Positions 1-8,992 of a DNA stretch of 64,000 bases are shown in pieces. The notes under the pieces are model-generated. The model ran no database searches. It saw only the letters and a list, made by a program, of their open reading frames with translations, and was not told the DNA's origin. Position 1 is the stretch's first letter; each line of letters begins with the position of its first letter. A program made the position numbers and the translations under genes. Source of the DNA: Streptomyces camelliae (GTDB lineage Bacteria > Actinomycetota > Actinomycetes > Streptomycetales > Streptomycetaceae); the NCBI RefSeq assembly GCF_027625935.1, contig NZ_CP115300.1, positions 5,022,001 to 5,086,000 of the forward strand, read 5' to 3'.

Positions 1-828
1 GTGGCCGAGCCGCTGCGCCAGACCGCCCTGCACCACCCGGTCGGCGCCGGCCTGGTCATCGCCTTCCTCCAGGTGGTCGTCGGCGTCCTCACGATCCTCG
101 GCTGCTGGCAGCGCGTGGCCGCGGTCGTCGGCGCCCTGCTCTCCGCCGCCCTGATCGTCACGGTCAGCTGGAAGACGGTCCCCGCCTACGACGCCCCCGA
201 CATCATCTACCTCGCCGCCTGGTCCCCGCTGATCATCGCCGGCGCCCCCGTCTACTCCGTGGACGGCCGCCTCGCCGCCGGCGCCTGGCGCCGCCTCGGC
301 CCCCGCTCCGACATCTGGGAGCTGCGCCGCTACGTCCTGCGCCGCGGCGCGCTGATCACGGCCATCACGGTCGGCGTCACCCTGCTCGTCGGCTCCCTGC
401 TGGGCGGCGCCGTACGCGACTCCAGCCGCGTGGTCGTCCCCGGCCCCGGCGAGGCCCCCCGCAACAACCTCCCCGGCTCCCCGCTCCCGCAGGGACCGGG
501 CACGCGGCACCGCACCAGCCCGTCGGCCTCCACAGCCCCCACAGGCGGCGCCACGGCCGGCGCGAGCCCGTCCGGCGCGGCGACGACCCCGGGCGCCACG
601 CACACGGCGGGCGGTACGACGACGACCCCGAGCGAGACCCAGGGCACCACGGGCCAGATCCCGCCCCGCCACTCCTCCCCGGCAGGCGGCACCCCGAGCA
701 CCACCGCGGGCCCGACGAGCACCGGCGGCACCTCGACCGGGGGCAGCTCCCCGTCGGGCGGCACGACCAGCTCCGGCGGCGCTTCGTCCTCCGGCCAGCC
801 GGGCCTGGTGGGCGGCCTGCTGGGCTGA
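1..828 (+). CDS. DoxX-like membrane protein with low-complexity tail (5' end outside window)
   Basis: The frame is open from base 1, so the true start probably lies upstream and this is a C-terminal portion of 275 residues. Hydrophobic segments at about residues 15-40, 42-58, 65-82 and 112-137 resemble the four-helix DoxX/DoxD family of quinone-linked or redox-associated membrane proteins. From about residue 145 the chain becomes a Ser/Thr/Gly/Pro-rich low-complexity tail of about 130 residues, probably exported or cell-wall spanning. A strong hairpin follows the stop. The family call rests on overall pattern rather than on catalytic residues. The precise role is unknown. Confidence 0.6.
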   Translation: MAEPLRQTALHHPVGAGLVIAFLQVVVGVLTILGCWQRVAAVVGALLSAALIVTVSWKTVPAYDAPDIIYLAAWSPLIIAGAPVYSVDGRLAAGAWRRLGPRSDIWELRRYVLRRGALITAITVGVTLLVGSLLGGAVRDSSRVVVPGPGEAPRNNLPGSPLPQGPGTRHRTSPSASTAPTGGATAGASPSGAATTPGATHTAGGTTTTPSETQGTTGQIPPRHSSPAGGTPSTTAGPTSTGGTSTGGSSPSGGTTSSGGASSSGQPGLVGGLLG

Positions 829-852
829 CGGAACGAGCCAGGAGAGAGACAG

Positions 853-890
853 CAGAGGGCCCCGTACCAGGGAAGGTACGGGGCCCTCTG
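853..890. terminator. Bidirectional rho-independent-type hairpin
   Basis: A perfect 16-bp stem (853-868 with 875-890) encloses a 6-nt loop. It sits between the convergent DoxX-like gene and the nucleotidyltransferase gene and could stop transcription from both sides. There is no long U-tract, as is common in Streptomyces. Confidence 0.85.
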
Positions 891-894
891 ACCG

Positions 895-1626
895 TCAACG
901 ACCCAACGCCGCAAGCTCCTTGGCCGCCTCCGTCAGATCCTTCGCGGTGTCGATGGCCCGCCAGTACGCCCCCTGCGGAATAGGGAACCCGAAGAGCCGC
1001 TCCTCCCGGGCCAGCCGGGGAAACGTGGTCCGCTCATGGTCGCCCCGCTCGGGGAGCAGCTCGGCGAACTCGGGCGAGAAGACGTACACACCGGCGTTGA
1101 TCTCGAACGTCGACGGCGGCGCCTCGATGAAGTCGGTGACGTGCCCGAACCCGTCGGTCCGCACCGCACCCCAGGGAATACGGGGCCGGGCCAGAGCCAG
1201 CGTCGCGACAGCGTCCCGCTCAGTGTGGAAGTCGGCCATGTCCCGCAGGGAGAAGCGGGTCCAGATGTCGCCGTTGGTGGCGTACCACGGCTGGCCGGGG
1301 CGGGGGAGATGCGCGGCGGCGTACCGGAGGCCGCCGCCGCGGCCGAGGGGCTCGGTCTCCACGACGGTGGTGACGGAGACCGGCAGGTCGGCGGAGTCCA
1401 GCCACTTCTGCAGGACCTCGGCGAGGTGGCCGCAGGAGACCACCACGTCCGTCACGCCTTCCTCGGCGAGCCAGGTCAGCTGATGGCCGATGATCGGGGT
1501 GCCCGTGCCGGGGATCTCGACCATCGGCTTGGGCCGGTCATCGGTGTACGGACGCAGCCGGGAGCCCTGGCCACCGGCCAGGATCACGGCTTGGGTGGGG
1601 CGCGACGCGGCGCTGGGATGGGTCAT
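895..1626 (-). CDS. Sugar-phosphate nucleotidyltransferase (NTP_transferase family)
   Basis: The 243-residue product begins AVILAGGQGSRLRPYTDDRPKPM at about residue 12, the nucleotide-binding G-G-x-G-x-R-L and P-K-P signature of sugar-1-phosphate nucleotidyltransferases (RmlA/ManC type). NGDIW near residue 115 supplies the metal-binding Asp. It should make an NDP-sugar in the cytoplasm, but the sugar cannot be read from the sequence. ATG at 1626 is chosen because a TACAGT -10-like hexamer lies exactly 6 nt upstream, suggesting a leaderless mRNA. The reading frame extends to 1671, but those extra codons look non-coding. It is shorter than full-length RmlA (about 290), as in many single-domain actinobacterial homologues. 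The region upstream holds a 41-bp tandem repeat. Confidence 0.85.
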   Translation of the reverse strand: MTHPSAASRPTQAVILAGGQGSRLRPYTDDRPKPMVEIPGTGTPIIGHQLTWLAEEGVTDVVVSCGHLAEVLQKWLDSADLPVSVTTVVETEPLGRGGGLRYAAAHLPRPGQPWYATNGDIWTRFSLRDMADFHTERDAVATLALARPRIPWGAVRTDGFGHVTDFIEAPPSTFEINAGVYVFSPEFAELLPERGDHERTTFPRLAREERLFGFPIPQGAYWRAIDTAKDLTEAAKELAALGR

Positions 1627-1646
1627 GCCCGCACTGTACGCGGCGC

Positions 1647-1857
1647 CCTGCCCGGAGCGGGCCGACAGCAACGCACTGCCTCTGGCCCCTGCCCGGGGCG
1701 GCCGACAGACGACGTGCTGCTTACGGCTCCTGTCCGGGGCGGCCGGCAGCGACGCGCTGTTTACGGTTTACGGCCCCTGCCCGGAGCCGGCCGACAGCGA
1801 CGCGCTGCCTACGGCCCTTGCCCGGGGCGGCCGGCAGGGACGCGATGCCGACCGGCC
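1647..1857. repeat. 41-bp degenerate tandem repeat, five units
   Basis: Units begin at 1647, 1688, 1729, 1776 and 1817. Each starts CCTGCCCGG or a near variant and continues with GCGGCCGRCAG and a GACGCGCTGC-TACGGCC part. The spacing is 41, 41, 47 and 41 bp; the 47-bp unit has a TTTACG duplication. The period is not a multiple of three, so it is non-coding. It fills the gap between the nucleotidyltransferase start and the upstream gene's stop. Confidence 0.85.
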
Positions 1858-1867
1858 TCCCGGGGGC

Positions 1868-2326
1868 TCAGCGCGCCGCGGCGAGCACACCCGAGGCGAA
1901 CGACGTGTCGCACACCGGACGGGCGAAGGACTGGGCGCGCGAGGCGCCGTACATGCGCACCGCGGCCTGGCCCAGCGCGCGGGCGATGGACGAGCAGTGC
2001 CGCGCCAGCGACGGGTGGCCGTTGACGGCCTGCTGGAGGTGGGTGAGGACCACGCCCGGGTTCCGGTCCTGGAGCTCGCCCATCAGCCGCTCGCGGAGCA
2101 CGTCCTCGGGGGCGTGCGCGACGGCCTTGGGAACCTCCGCCGTGGAGACGTCCGAGGCGGCCAGCACCGAGCTGGAGGGGCTCCCGGTCCAGTTGACCCG
2201 GGTGACCGCGAGGGTCCCGGAGAGCACCAGGACGACGGGCAGGACGAGGGCGAGAGTGCGGCCGATCCGGCGGGCAGGGCCGCCCCGGTGGCCGCGTCGC
2301 GTCTGAAGGATGGTGGAGTGCTTCAC
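1868..2326 (-). CDS. Small membrane-anchored or exported protein of unknown function
   Basis: The product has 152 residues, with a basic N-terminus (TRRGHRGGPARRIGRT) followed by one hydrophobic segment at about residues 25-43. This fits a signal anchor or signal peptide with a roughly 100-residue extracytoplasmic domain. Two Cys residues (in ARHCSS and RPVCDTS) could form a disulfide. I recognise no known domain. GTG at 2326 is supported by a TACCCT hexamer 7 nt upstream, typical of a leaderless start. It lies between msiK and the nucleotidyltransferase gene on the same strand, but the msiK terminator separates it from msiK. Confidence 0.7.
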   Translation of the reverse strand: MKHSTILQTRRGHRGGPARRIGRTLALVLPVVLVLSGTLAVTRVNWTGSPSSSVLAASDVSTAEVPKAVAHAPEDVLRERLMGELQDRNPGVVLTHLQQAVNGHPSLARHCSSIARALGQAAVRMYGASRAQSFARPVCDTSFASGVLAAAR

Positions 2327-2483
2327 GCGTGTGAGGGTAGCGTCCGGTAACGATGTGGCGACATTGAGTCACTCGTATGGGGGATGAGGTCGCGCCGTTT
2401 TCTGGGTAGAGGGTTGACGCCCTCCGCCCGAATTGATCACTGTGCCGGGGTATTTCCGGAGCGGCCCGGCGCTACAGACGACG

Positions 2484-2521
2484 CGAAAGGGGCCCTGCGG
2501 CACTCCGCAGGACCCCTTTCG
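2484..2521. terminator. Terminator hairpin downstream of msiK
   Basis: A 17-bp stem (2484-2500 with 2505-2521, one C-A mismatch) closes a 4-nt loop. The stem ends in A/T runs (GAAAG and CTTTC). It lies 34 bp beyond the msiK stop on the minus strand. Confidence 0.85.
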
Positions 2522-2554
2522 TCAACGCACGCGCAAACGCGCAGCTCAGTCCGC

Positions 2555-3691
<1,137 letters not shown>

Positions 3692-3750
3692 GGCTCAGAG
3701 GCCCCCTTCTACCGGCAGGAACGTGCCGGACGATCCGTTGTAGGAAGGTG

Positions 3751-3766
3751 GTTGGTGTAGCCCACA
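3751..3766 (-). promoter_or_regulatory. Weak dre-like (DasR) site in the msiK leader
   Basis: GTTGGTGTAGCCCACA matches the dre consensus ACTGGTCTAGACCACT at 11 of 16 positions. It shares TGGTGTAG with the second dre-like site in front of nagK. It lies between the predicted msiK start site and its ATG. The match is weak and only suggestive. Confidence 0.3.
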
Positions 3767-3793
3767 CAGGTGAACCGAGTGAACTGGATCAGG

Positions 3794-3822
3794 ACGGTAC
3801 CTGGCGTTCACTCGTCTGTCAG
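3794..3822 (-). promoter_or_regulatory. Predicted vegetative promoter of msiK
   Basis: On the minus strand CTGACA (3822-3817) is followed after 17 bp by TACCGT (3799-3794), close to the HrdB consensus. The transcript would begin near 3787, giving a leader of about 95 nt. The 3692-4019 interval otherwise holds only TTCAC-containing repeats and the end of the TnpB element; I see no protein gene in it. Confidence 0.5.
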
Positions 3823-3884
3823 TACCCATGCCACTGTGAACTTCGCGGAAATTTTCGAGCGGAGGTAGAGCAACGCACTTGTGA

Positions 3885-4060
3885 CCTTGCCTGAGGGCTT
3901 CCTGCTTCACTGCCCACCGCCGACCACACACAGCCCTGCTGAACTGCGCCTGACCGGTCTTACACGGACTCCACAGGCATTCCGGCCGACGGCCCGTCGG
4001 TCCGTACCGCATCAGCCGCCTACGCGGCGGCCAGCAACCGCACCCCCTCGTCCCGGAGGT
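3885..4060 (-). ncRNA. Candidate TnpB guide RNA (omega/reRNA) and element right end
   Basis: TnpB guide RNAs usually overlap the tnpB 3' end and run into the downstream flank. Here, right at the tnpB stop, there are short G/C hairpins (GCCGCC-GGCGGC around the stop, CCGAC-GTCGG about 35 nt later). A segment containing TGTGGAGTCCGTGTAAGACC and GAAGCAGGAAGCC follows, and this resembles the 3' flank of many IS605/IS1341-type tnpB genes as I recall them. The guide would be the bases just past about 3885-3895. Boundaries are inferred and not demonstrated. Confidence 0.4.
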
Positions 4061-5348
4061 TCACGGCCGCATTCACATCCCGGTCATGCAGCGCACCGCA
4101 CTCGGCACACGTCCACTGCCTGACGGATACATCCATCCTCGGCCCCATGGCATGACAGGCCGAACAACGCCGAGTCGACGGAAAGAACCGGTCGACGACC
4201 ACCAGCTTCCGCCCGTACCACTCGCACTTGTACCGCAGCAGCCGCAGCAGCTCGCCCCACGCGGCGTCGGTGATCGCCTGGTTCAGCCTCGCCTTATGCT
4301 TCCGGCCTTTCCCGCGTGCCGCACGTGTCAGGTTCACGACGGACAGATCCTCCACCACGAGCACTTGGTTCTCGCGCACGAGGCGGGTGGTCAACTGGTC
4401 CAGCATGTCCCTGCGCACGTCCCTGATCAGCGCATACAGACGCCCGATCTTCTGCCTGACCTTCCCCCGGTTCTTCGACCCCTTCACCTTCCTGTGCAGC
4501 TCCCGCTGCAACCGCGCCAGCTTCTCCGCGTACCGCTTCAGCAACCGCGGATGATCGAACTTCGAGCCGTCATCCAGAGTGACCAGAGACGCCAGCCCCA
4601 CATCCAGCCCGACCGCCTTCGGCTCCCGCGTCCCCGGCACGAACACGGCAGGCAACCGTGCTATTCGCTCCTCCACCAGCGTCGACACGAAATACCGGCC
4701 CGCCCGATCCCGCGTCACCGACAACCGCACCGGAACCACACCCGCGGGCAAAGCCCTCGACCAACGGATGTCCAACGGCTCCGACTGCTTGGCCAGCGTG
4801 ATCAACCCCGTACCGGGCCGCTCCGGATCCTCGACCCACCTGAAGCCCGTACGCACATACGTCGCCGAATCCCGCGACCGCCCCTTCTCCTTCCGCTTCG
4901 GATACCTCGCCTGCCCCTTGAAAAGCCGGCCGTACGCCTGATCCAGATGCCGAAGCGACTGCTGAAGCACCGTCGACGACACCTCCCCCAACCACGCCGT
5001 CTCCTCAGCCCGCTTCCAACCGGTCAGAGCCCGGCACGTCTCCGCGAACCCCACATTCACCCGATGCCGCTCCCAGGCCTCCGAGCGCAGCGCCAGCCCC
5101 TCGTTGTAGACCCACCGGCACGCGCCGAACGTCCGCTCCAGCTGTTCGGCCTGCTCCTCGGTCGGATAGAAGCGAAACCGGTAGAGACGGTGGTGTGACT
5201 CGGGGTCCTTGGCGTGGGACCGCAGCCGGGCCGCCTTGCGTGTGTGGTGCTTACGGCGGTCGCCGATGCCGAGGACCTCGCGCTTGATGCGCTCGGCCTC
5301 CTCACCCCTCACCGCCTCCGGCTTCGGTTTCTCCGCGAGCTTCCCCAT
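4020..5348 (-). CDS. tnpB: TnpB family RNA-guided nuclease, solitary, with N-terminal extension
   Basis: The 442-residue product is an IS200/IS605 OrfB (TnpB) protein. The typical start, YRFRFYPTEEQAEQLERTFG, is at about residues 56-75. The RuvC-like active site looks complete: Asp in GLDVGL, Glu in VVEDLS, a Cys4 zinc ribbon (CSAC...CAEC) and Asp in HDRDVNAA. No TnpA transposase is nearby, so the element is non-autonomous or domesticated. Unusually, about 55 charged residues (MGKLAEKPKPEAVRGEE...) precede the normal TnpB start; ATG 5348 is the first Met after a long non-coding stretch. It sits between tRNA-Thr and the msiK promoter, on the msiK strand. TnpB proteins cleave DNA matching their guide next to a short TAM and help IS retention. 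Confidence 0.9.
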   Translation of the reverse strand: MGKLAEKPKPEAVRGEEAERIKREVLGIGDRRKHHTRKAARLRSHAKDPESHHRLYRFRFYPTEEQAEQLERTFGACRWVYNEGLALRSEAWERHRVNVGFAETCRALTGWKRAEETAWLGEVSSTVLQQSLRHLDQAYGRLFKGQARYPKRKEKGRSRDSATYVRTGFRWVEDPERPGTGLITLAKQSEPLDIRWSRALPAGVVPVRLSVTRDRAGRYFVSTLVEERIARLPAVFVPGTREPKAVGLDVGLASLVTLDDGSKFDHPRLLKRYAEKLARLQRELHRKVKGSKNRGKVRQKIGRLYALIRDVRRDMLDQLTTRLVRENQVLVVEDLSVVNLTRAARGKGRKHKARLNQAITDAAWGELLRLLRYKCEWYGRKLVVVDRFFPSTRRCSACHAMGPRMDVSVRQWTCAECGALHDRDVNAAVNLRDEGVRLLAAA

Positions 5349-5524
5349 GGACCCCTCCCCGACGATCCGATCTTCGGAACAGCACGTCAGACCGATCAAC
5401 GAACGGGTGCACGGATGGTTACGCTCAGTTTTGAGGTCGTGTGGAGTGCGGAACTTCGTGGCCTGGGGAATCCGGCTCTGTGTACAGTGGTGCCGCCTTC
5501 GCGTACGGCGTTGTAGTGCGCGGT

Positions 5525-5598
5525 GCCTCCTTAGCTCAGTTGGCCAGAGCAAGGTCCTTGTAAGACCGAGGTCGTCGGTTCGAATCCGACAGGGGGCT
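5525..5598 (+). tRNA. tRNA-Thr (anticodon UGU)
   Basis: The cloverleaf is complete. The acceptor GCCTCCT pairs with AGGGGGC, the D-arm contains AGCTCAGTTGG, and the anticodon stem GGTC/GACC encloses CTTGTAA (anticodon TGT at 5559-5561). The T-arm is TCGGTTCGAATCCGA. The 3' CCA is not encoded, and the discriminator base is T. UGU reads ACA, a rare codon in this genome. Confidence 0.95.
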
Positions 5599-5609
5599 CT
5601 TCGAATGCC

Positions 5610-5657
5610 GCGCCGCCCTGGGGTTTCTCCCCAGGGCGGCGCTCTGCTTGGCCTTTT
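5610..5657 (+). terminator. Terminator of tRNA-Thr
   Basis: A 14-bp perfect stem (5610-5623 with 5629-5642) with a 5-nt loop is followed by a run of five T at 5653-5657. It lies 12 nt beyond the tRNA. Confidence 0.9.
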
Positions 5658-6006
5658 TATTGGCTCGGCCGCGTGGACGAGGGTGGCCGTGCGAGGGCCT
5701 GGACCGTGTCCGAGTCGAGCGCGGTGGTGCGGATACTGGCGTCGGTCCTGAGGGCGCCCTCGTACACCTCCCGCCTGGTCGGTGCTGTCGTGGACGACAA
5801 GTAGCGCGGACACACCTCCACCAACCGCGGTTCACTCGCTCATCGCGGCAGCCTCACAAGACCTGCATTGACATGGCCTTGACCACCGTAAGAGGGCGGC
5901 CGCATGGTGAAACCACCTGGCCCGTAGCTGACCTGACATGGCATCTGTCAATGCTGTTTTTCGTCATGTGGCCCTTCCGCACCGCCCGAAACCGCACGGA
6001 GGCTTG
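5658..6006 (+). promoter_or_regulatory. Intergenic region ahead of the S53 protease gene
   Basis: No convincing gene is seen. TTGACA (5868-5873) with TAAGAG (5889-5894, 15-bp spacer) is a possible promoter. TGACATGGC occurs twice (5869 and 5934), and the second copy forms TGACA-N7-TGTCA, a possible operator about 60 nt before the start codon. Confidence 0.35.
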
Positions 6007-7347
6007 ATGCAGTGCAGCGAGATACCCTCCGGATCCCTGGTGATCCACCGCCACCAACCGAGACGCCGGGTGCGGAGGATGGCAGCTGCCCTCACCGCGA
6101 TGCTCACACTCGCCGTCACCGCCCTCTCCATAGGCCTGGCCACCGGGGTCCAGGCCGCCCCTCTCTCGTCCGCGCCGCGCGCGTCCGCCTCCGCGGGTAC
6201 GGCGGATTTCGGCTGTTTCCATCCCGTGCGGGCGGGGCGAGCCCGCTGTTTCGGGGTCTTGAAAGCCCACCGCACCACCTCGGGCCGCATGTCACCGTTC
6301 ACCTCCGGATCCCCGACCACGGTGGGGTACGTGCCGTCTGATCTGCGTTCCGCCTACAAGCTGGGCGGTACCTCGGGGGCCGGTCGCACGGTGGCGATCG
6401 TCGACGCCATGGACGATCCGAACGCCGAGTCCGACCTGGCCGCTTACCGCAGCGCCTACGGTCTGCCGTCGTGCACGACCGCCAACGGCTGTTTCCGCAA
6501 GGTGAATCAGCGCGGCCAGGCGTCGCCGCTGCCCTCCGGTGACTACGGATGGGCCGAGGAGATCAGTCTCGACCTCGACATGGTCTCGGCGACCTGCCCC
6601 GACTGCCACATCCTGCTGGTCGAGGCGGGCTCGGCGAACGTCCCGGATCTCATGACGGCCGAGGACACCGCTGCCGCCACACCGGGCGTCGTCTCTGTCT
6701 CCAACAGCTGGGGTGGGTCCGAGGACAACACCGTCACCTCCTTCGACTCGCACTTCGACCACCCCGGCGTCGCGATCACGGCGAGTTCGGGTGACTCCGG
6801 TTACGGCGTCTCCTGGCCGGCCTCCTCCCCGTACGTCACCGCTGTGGGCGGCACCTCGCTGAGCAAGGCGTCCAACTCGCGCGGCTGGACCGAGACCGCC
6901 TGGAGCGGGGCGGGCTCGGGCTGCTCGGCGTACGAGGCCAAGCCGTCCTGGCAGCACGACTCCGGATGTGCCAAGCGCAGCGTCGCCGATGTGGCCGCGG
7001 TCGCCGACCCCAACACGGGGGTGGCGGTCTATGACACGTACAGCAGCTGTGGCGGTGGGGTGTTGTGCGACACCGAGCTTCAGCTCGGTCTCGCGCAGGG
7101 TGCCGACGGATGGGTGGAGGTCGGGGGGACCAGCGTCTCGTCGCCGATCATCGCGAGTGTCTATGCGCTGGCGGGAAACACCGCTCAGGTCGTCGACGGC
7201 TCGTATCCGTACGGCCACGCGTCGGCGCTCAACGACGTCACTTCGGGCAGCAACGGTTCCTGCGGCAGTAGTTACCTGTGCACGGCGGGTCCGGGATACG
7301 ACGGGCCGACCGGTCTCGGCACGCCCATCGGCATCGGCGCCTTCTGA
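6007..7347 (+). CDS. Secreted S53 (sedolisin-like) serine protease
   Basis: The 446-residue product begins with a long Tat/Sec-like signal: RRRVRRM is followed by a hydrophobic stretch ending near ATGVQAAP. The sedolisin catalytic set is visible: Glu/Asp in WAEEISLDLDMV and Ser in GGTSVSSPIIA, with oxyanion-type SSGDSGYG. Cys pairs (SCTTANGC, CPDC) suggest disulfides in the secreted enzyme. Family members hydrolyse proteins, often at acidic pH. ATG 6007 is chosen because GGAGG sits 4-8 nt upstream; an upstream in-frame ATG at 5938 has no such site. The classical S53 propeptide looks very short here. A paralogue lies at 15290-17248. A terminator follows. Confidence 0.9.
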   Translation: MQCSEIPSGSLVIHRHQPRRRVRRMAAALTAMLTLAVTALSIGLATGVQAAPLSSAPRASASAGTADFGCFHPVRAGRARCFGVLKAHRTTSGRMSPFTSGSPTTVGYVPSDLRSAYKLGGTSGAGRTVAIVDAMDDPNAESDLAAYRSAYGLPSCTTANGCFRKVNQRGQASPLPSGDYGWAEEISLDLDMVSATCPDCHILLVEAGSANVPDLMTAEDTAAATPGVVSVSNSWGGSEDNTVTSFDSHFDHPGVAITASSGDSGYGVSWPASSPYVTAVGGTSLSKASNSRGWTETAWSGAGSGCSAYEAKPSWQHDSGCAKRSVADVAAVADPNTGVAVYDTYSSCGGGVLCDTELQLGLAQGADGWVEVGGTSVSSPIIASVYALAGNTAQVVDGSYPYGHASALNDVTSGSNGSCGSSYLCTAGPGYDGPTGLGTPIGIGAF

Positions 7348-7366
7348 CGGCGGCGCCATCCGGACG

Positions 7367-7420
7367 GAAGGGGGCTGGGTCCGCGTCGCACTTGTTGCGG
7401 CGCGGGCCCAGCCCCCTTTC
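7367..7420 (+). terminator. Terminator of the S53 protease gene
   Basis: A long stem (about 7368-7385 with 7401-7419, one G-T pair) built on AAGGGGGCTGGG and CCCAGCCCCCTTT ends in a T-rich stretch 20 bp after the stop. It separates this gene from the importer operon. Confidence 0.9.
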
Positions 7421-7432
7421 TCGCCTCAATGA

Positions 7433-7460
7433 TTGAAAATGATTGTCGTTATGCTACGGT
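7433..7460 (+). promoter_or_regulatory. Promoter with Fur/Zur-family-like box ahead of the importer operon
   Basis: TGAAAATGATTGTCG (7434-7448) fits the 7-1-7 dyad layout of Fur-family boxes and the actinobacterial Zur-type TGAAAATGATTTTCA, with two changes in the right arm. It is embedded in a plausible promoter: TTGAAA (7433-7438), 16-bp spacer, TACGGT (7455-7460). A metal-loaded repressor bound here would block polymerase. AT-rich sequence of this kind stands out in the local GC background. Confidence 0.5.
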
Positions 7461-7501
7461 CGGCGCATCTCTTCTTGACCGTTCCTTTACCGGAGGGTTC
7501 T

Positions 7502-8992
7502 GTGCGCCTGTCCGTCCGCCGGCTGCTCCCCCCGAGCGCGCTCACCATCGCCTCGGTCGTTCTGACCGGCTGCTTTTCCTCGGCGGAAGCCGGCCGGGCC
7601 GGGCCCGAGGGAGGACGCATACGTGTCGCGATGATGCAGCCGCCCCGCTCGGGCCTGTCCCCCTTGTCCGACGACGCGTTCAAGCTCTCGCGCTGGTCCG
7701 CCGCCGAGACCCTGGTGAAGCTCGACGCGGACGGCGACGCGCGGCCCGCGCTCGCGACCGGCTGGACGCAGCACAGCCGGAGCTGGACCTTCACCGTCCG
7801 GGACGGCGTCACCTTCCACGACGGAACCAGGCTCACCGCCGAGGCGATCGTCAACTCCCTCACCAGGGCGGCCACGGCGTCCCCGAAACCCCGCATTCTC
7901 GACGGTGTCGACCTGACCGCGAAGGCCGACGGGAACAGGGTGGTCGTCACCACCCCCGTCGAGGACCCGCTCCTGCCCCAGCGCCTGAGCTCTCCCCAGC
8001 TCTCGATCCTCGCGGCGAAGGCATACCGGGGAAAGACCGTCGACCCGGTCGGCGCGGGCACGGGTCCGTTCGAGCTGACGAAGGTCGACGGCACGTTGTC
8101 GGCGTCCCTCGACCGCTACGACGGTTACTGGGGCGGCCGGGCCAAGGCGGCCGGCATCGATGTGAGGTTCGTGCCGGACGGCACGGCCCGCGCCGCCGCC
8201 CTGCGCAGCGGCGAGGCCGACATCGTCGAGGCGGTGCCGGTGTCGCAGGCCGCGGTGCTCGATCAGGAGCTGATCACCGAGGTCCCGATGCCGCGCACCA
8301 ACACCCTCTACCTGAACACGGGGAACGGCGTCTTCAAGGACGCGTCGCTGCGGGCAGCGGCCCGTGCGGCCATCGACGCGGAGTCGATCGTCGAGGGCGT
8401 GTACGAGGGCCGCGCCGATGTGGCCGAGGGGCTGCTGGGGCCCGCGCTGCCCTGGGCCGCCGACCTGCGGGCGCCGGTCCGGCGCGGCAAGGCCGGTGAC
8501 CCGTCCGGGAAGACGATCACCATCGGCACGTTCACCGACCGGGCGGAGCTGCCCGAGGTGGCGGCCACCGTGCAGCAACAGCTCCAGAAGGCCGGCTTCG
8601 AGGTGAAGCTCGACGTCCGCCAGTACGCGAACATCGAGTCCGACGCGCTCGCGGGCGCGTTCGACGCCTTCATCCTCTCCCGGGCGACCGTCCTCGACTC
8701 CGGTGACCCGGCCGCGTACCTCTACAGCGACTTCGCCTCCGACGGATCCTTCAACATCTCCCAGCTGTCCGACACCGCGGTGGACCGGGCCCTGCACAAG
8801 GCGGCCGAGGCCGCTGCCGGGGACCGGCGCCGGAAGGCCGTGTCGGCGGCCGAGGCCGCCGTGCTCAGCACGGACGCGGCGGTGCCCCTGCTCCACGAGC
8901 GCGTGATCCAGGGTGATGCGGCGGGAGTCGTCGGTGCGGTGCATGACCCGCGTGAGCGTGAACTCGTCACCAGGGACACCTACGTCAAGTGA
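7502..8992 (+). CDS. Lipoprotein substrate-binding protein, peptide/nickel family 5
   Basis: The 496-residue product has a lipoprotein signal (MRLSVRRLLPPSALTIASVV then LTGC, Cys 24). It carries the SBP family 5 (OppA/NikA) fold markers: WTFTVRDGVTFHDGTRLTAEAIVNSL near residue 95, and YLNT in the second lobe. It would capture a peptide, metal chelate or metallophore outside the cell. GTG 7502 is preferred because GGAGGG lies 4 nt upstream. It is the first gene of a four-gene operon; its TGA overlaps the next start (GTGA). The Fur/Zur-like promoter suggests a metal-related ligand, but no metal-binding signature is evident, so the substrate remains open. Confidence 0.88.
   Translation: MRLSVRRLLPPSALTIASVVLTGCFSSAEAGRAGPEGGRIRVAMMQPPRSGLSPLSDDAFKLSRWSAAETLVKLDADGDARPALATGWTQHSRSWTFTVRDGVTFHDGTRLTAEAIVNSLTRAATASPKPRILDGVDLTAKADGNRVVVTTPVEDPLLPQRLSSPQLSILAAKAYRGKTVDPVGAGTGPFELTKVDGTLSASLDRYDGYWGGRAKAAGIDVRFVPDGTARAAALRSGEADIVEAVPVSQAAVLDQELITEVPMPRTNTLYLNTGNGVFKDASLRAAARAAIDAESIVEGVYEGRADVAEGLLGPALPWAADLRAPVRRGKAGDPSGKTITIGTFTDRAELPEVAATVQQQLQKAGFEVKLDVRQYANIESDALAGAFDAFILSRATVLDSGDPAAYLYSDFASDGSFNISQLSDTAVDRALHKAAEAAAGDRRRKAVSAAEAAVLSTDAAVPLLHERVIQGDAAGVVGAVHDPRERELVTRDTYVK

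Noticed and set aside
3695..4012. A 105-residue minus-strand frame between msiK and tnpB
   Set aside because: It lies over the msiK promoter and the TnpB element end and has no recognisable protein features.
4020..5813. One long minus-strand reading frame covering tnpB and extending upstream over the tRNA-Thr gene
   Set aside because: The part beyond 5348 has no homology, crosses a perfect tRNA gene and its terminator, and is explained by GC bias removing stop codons.
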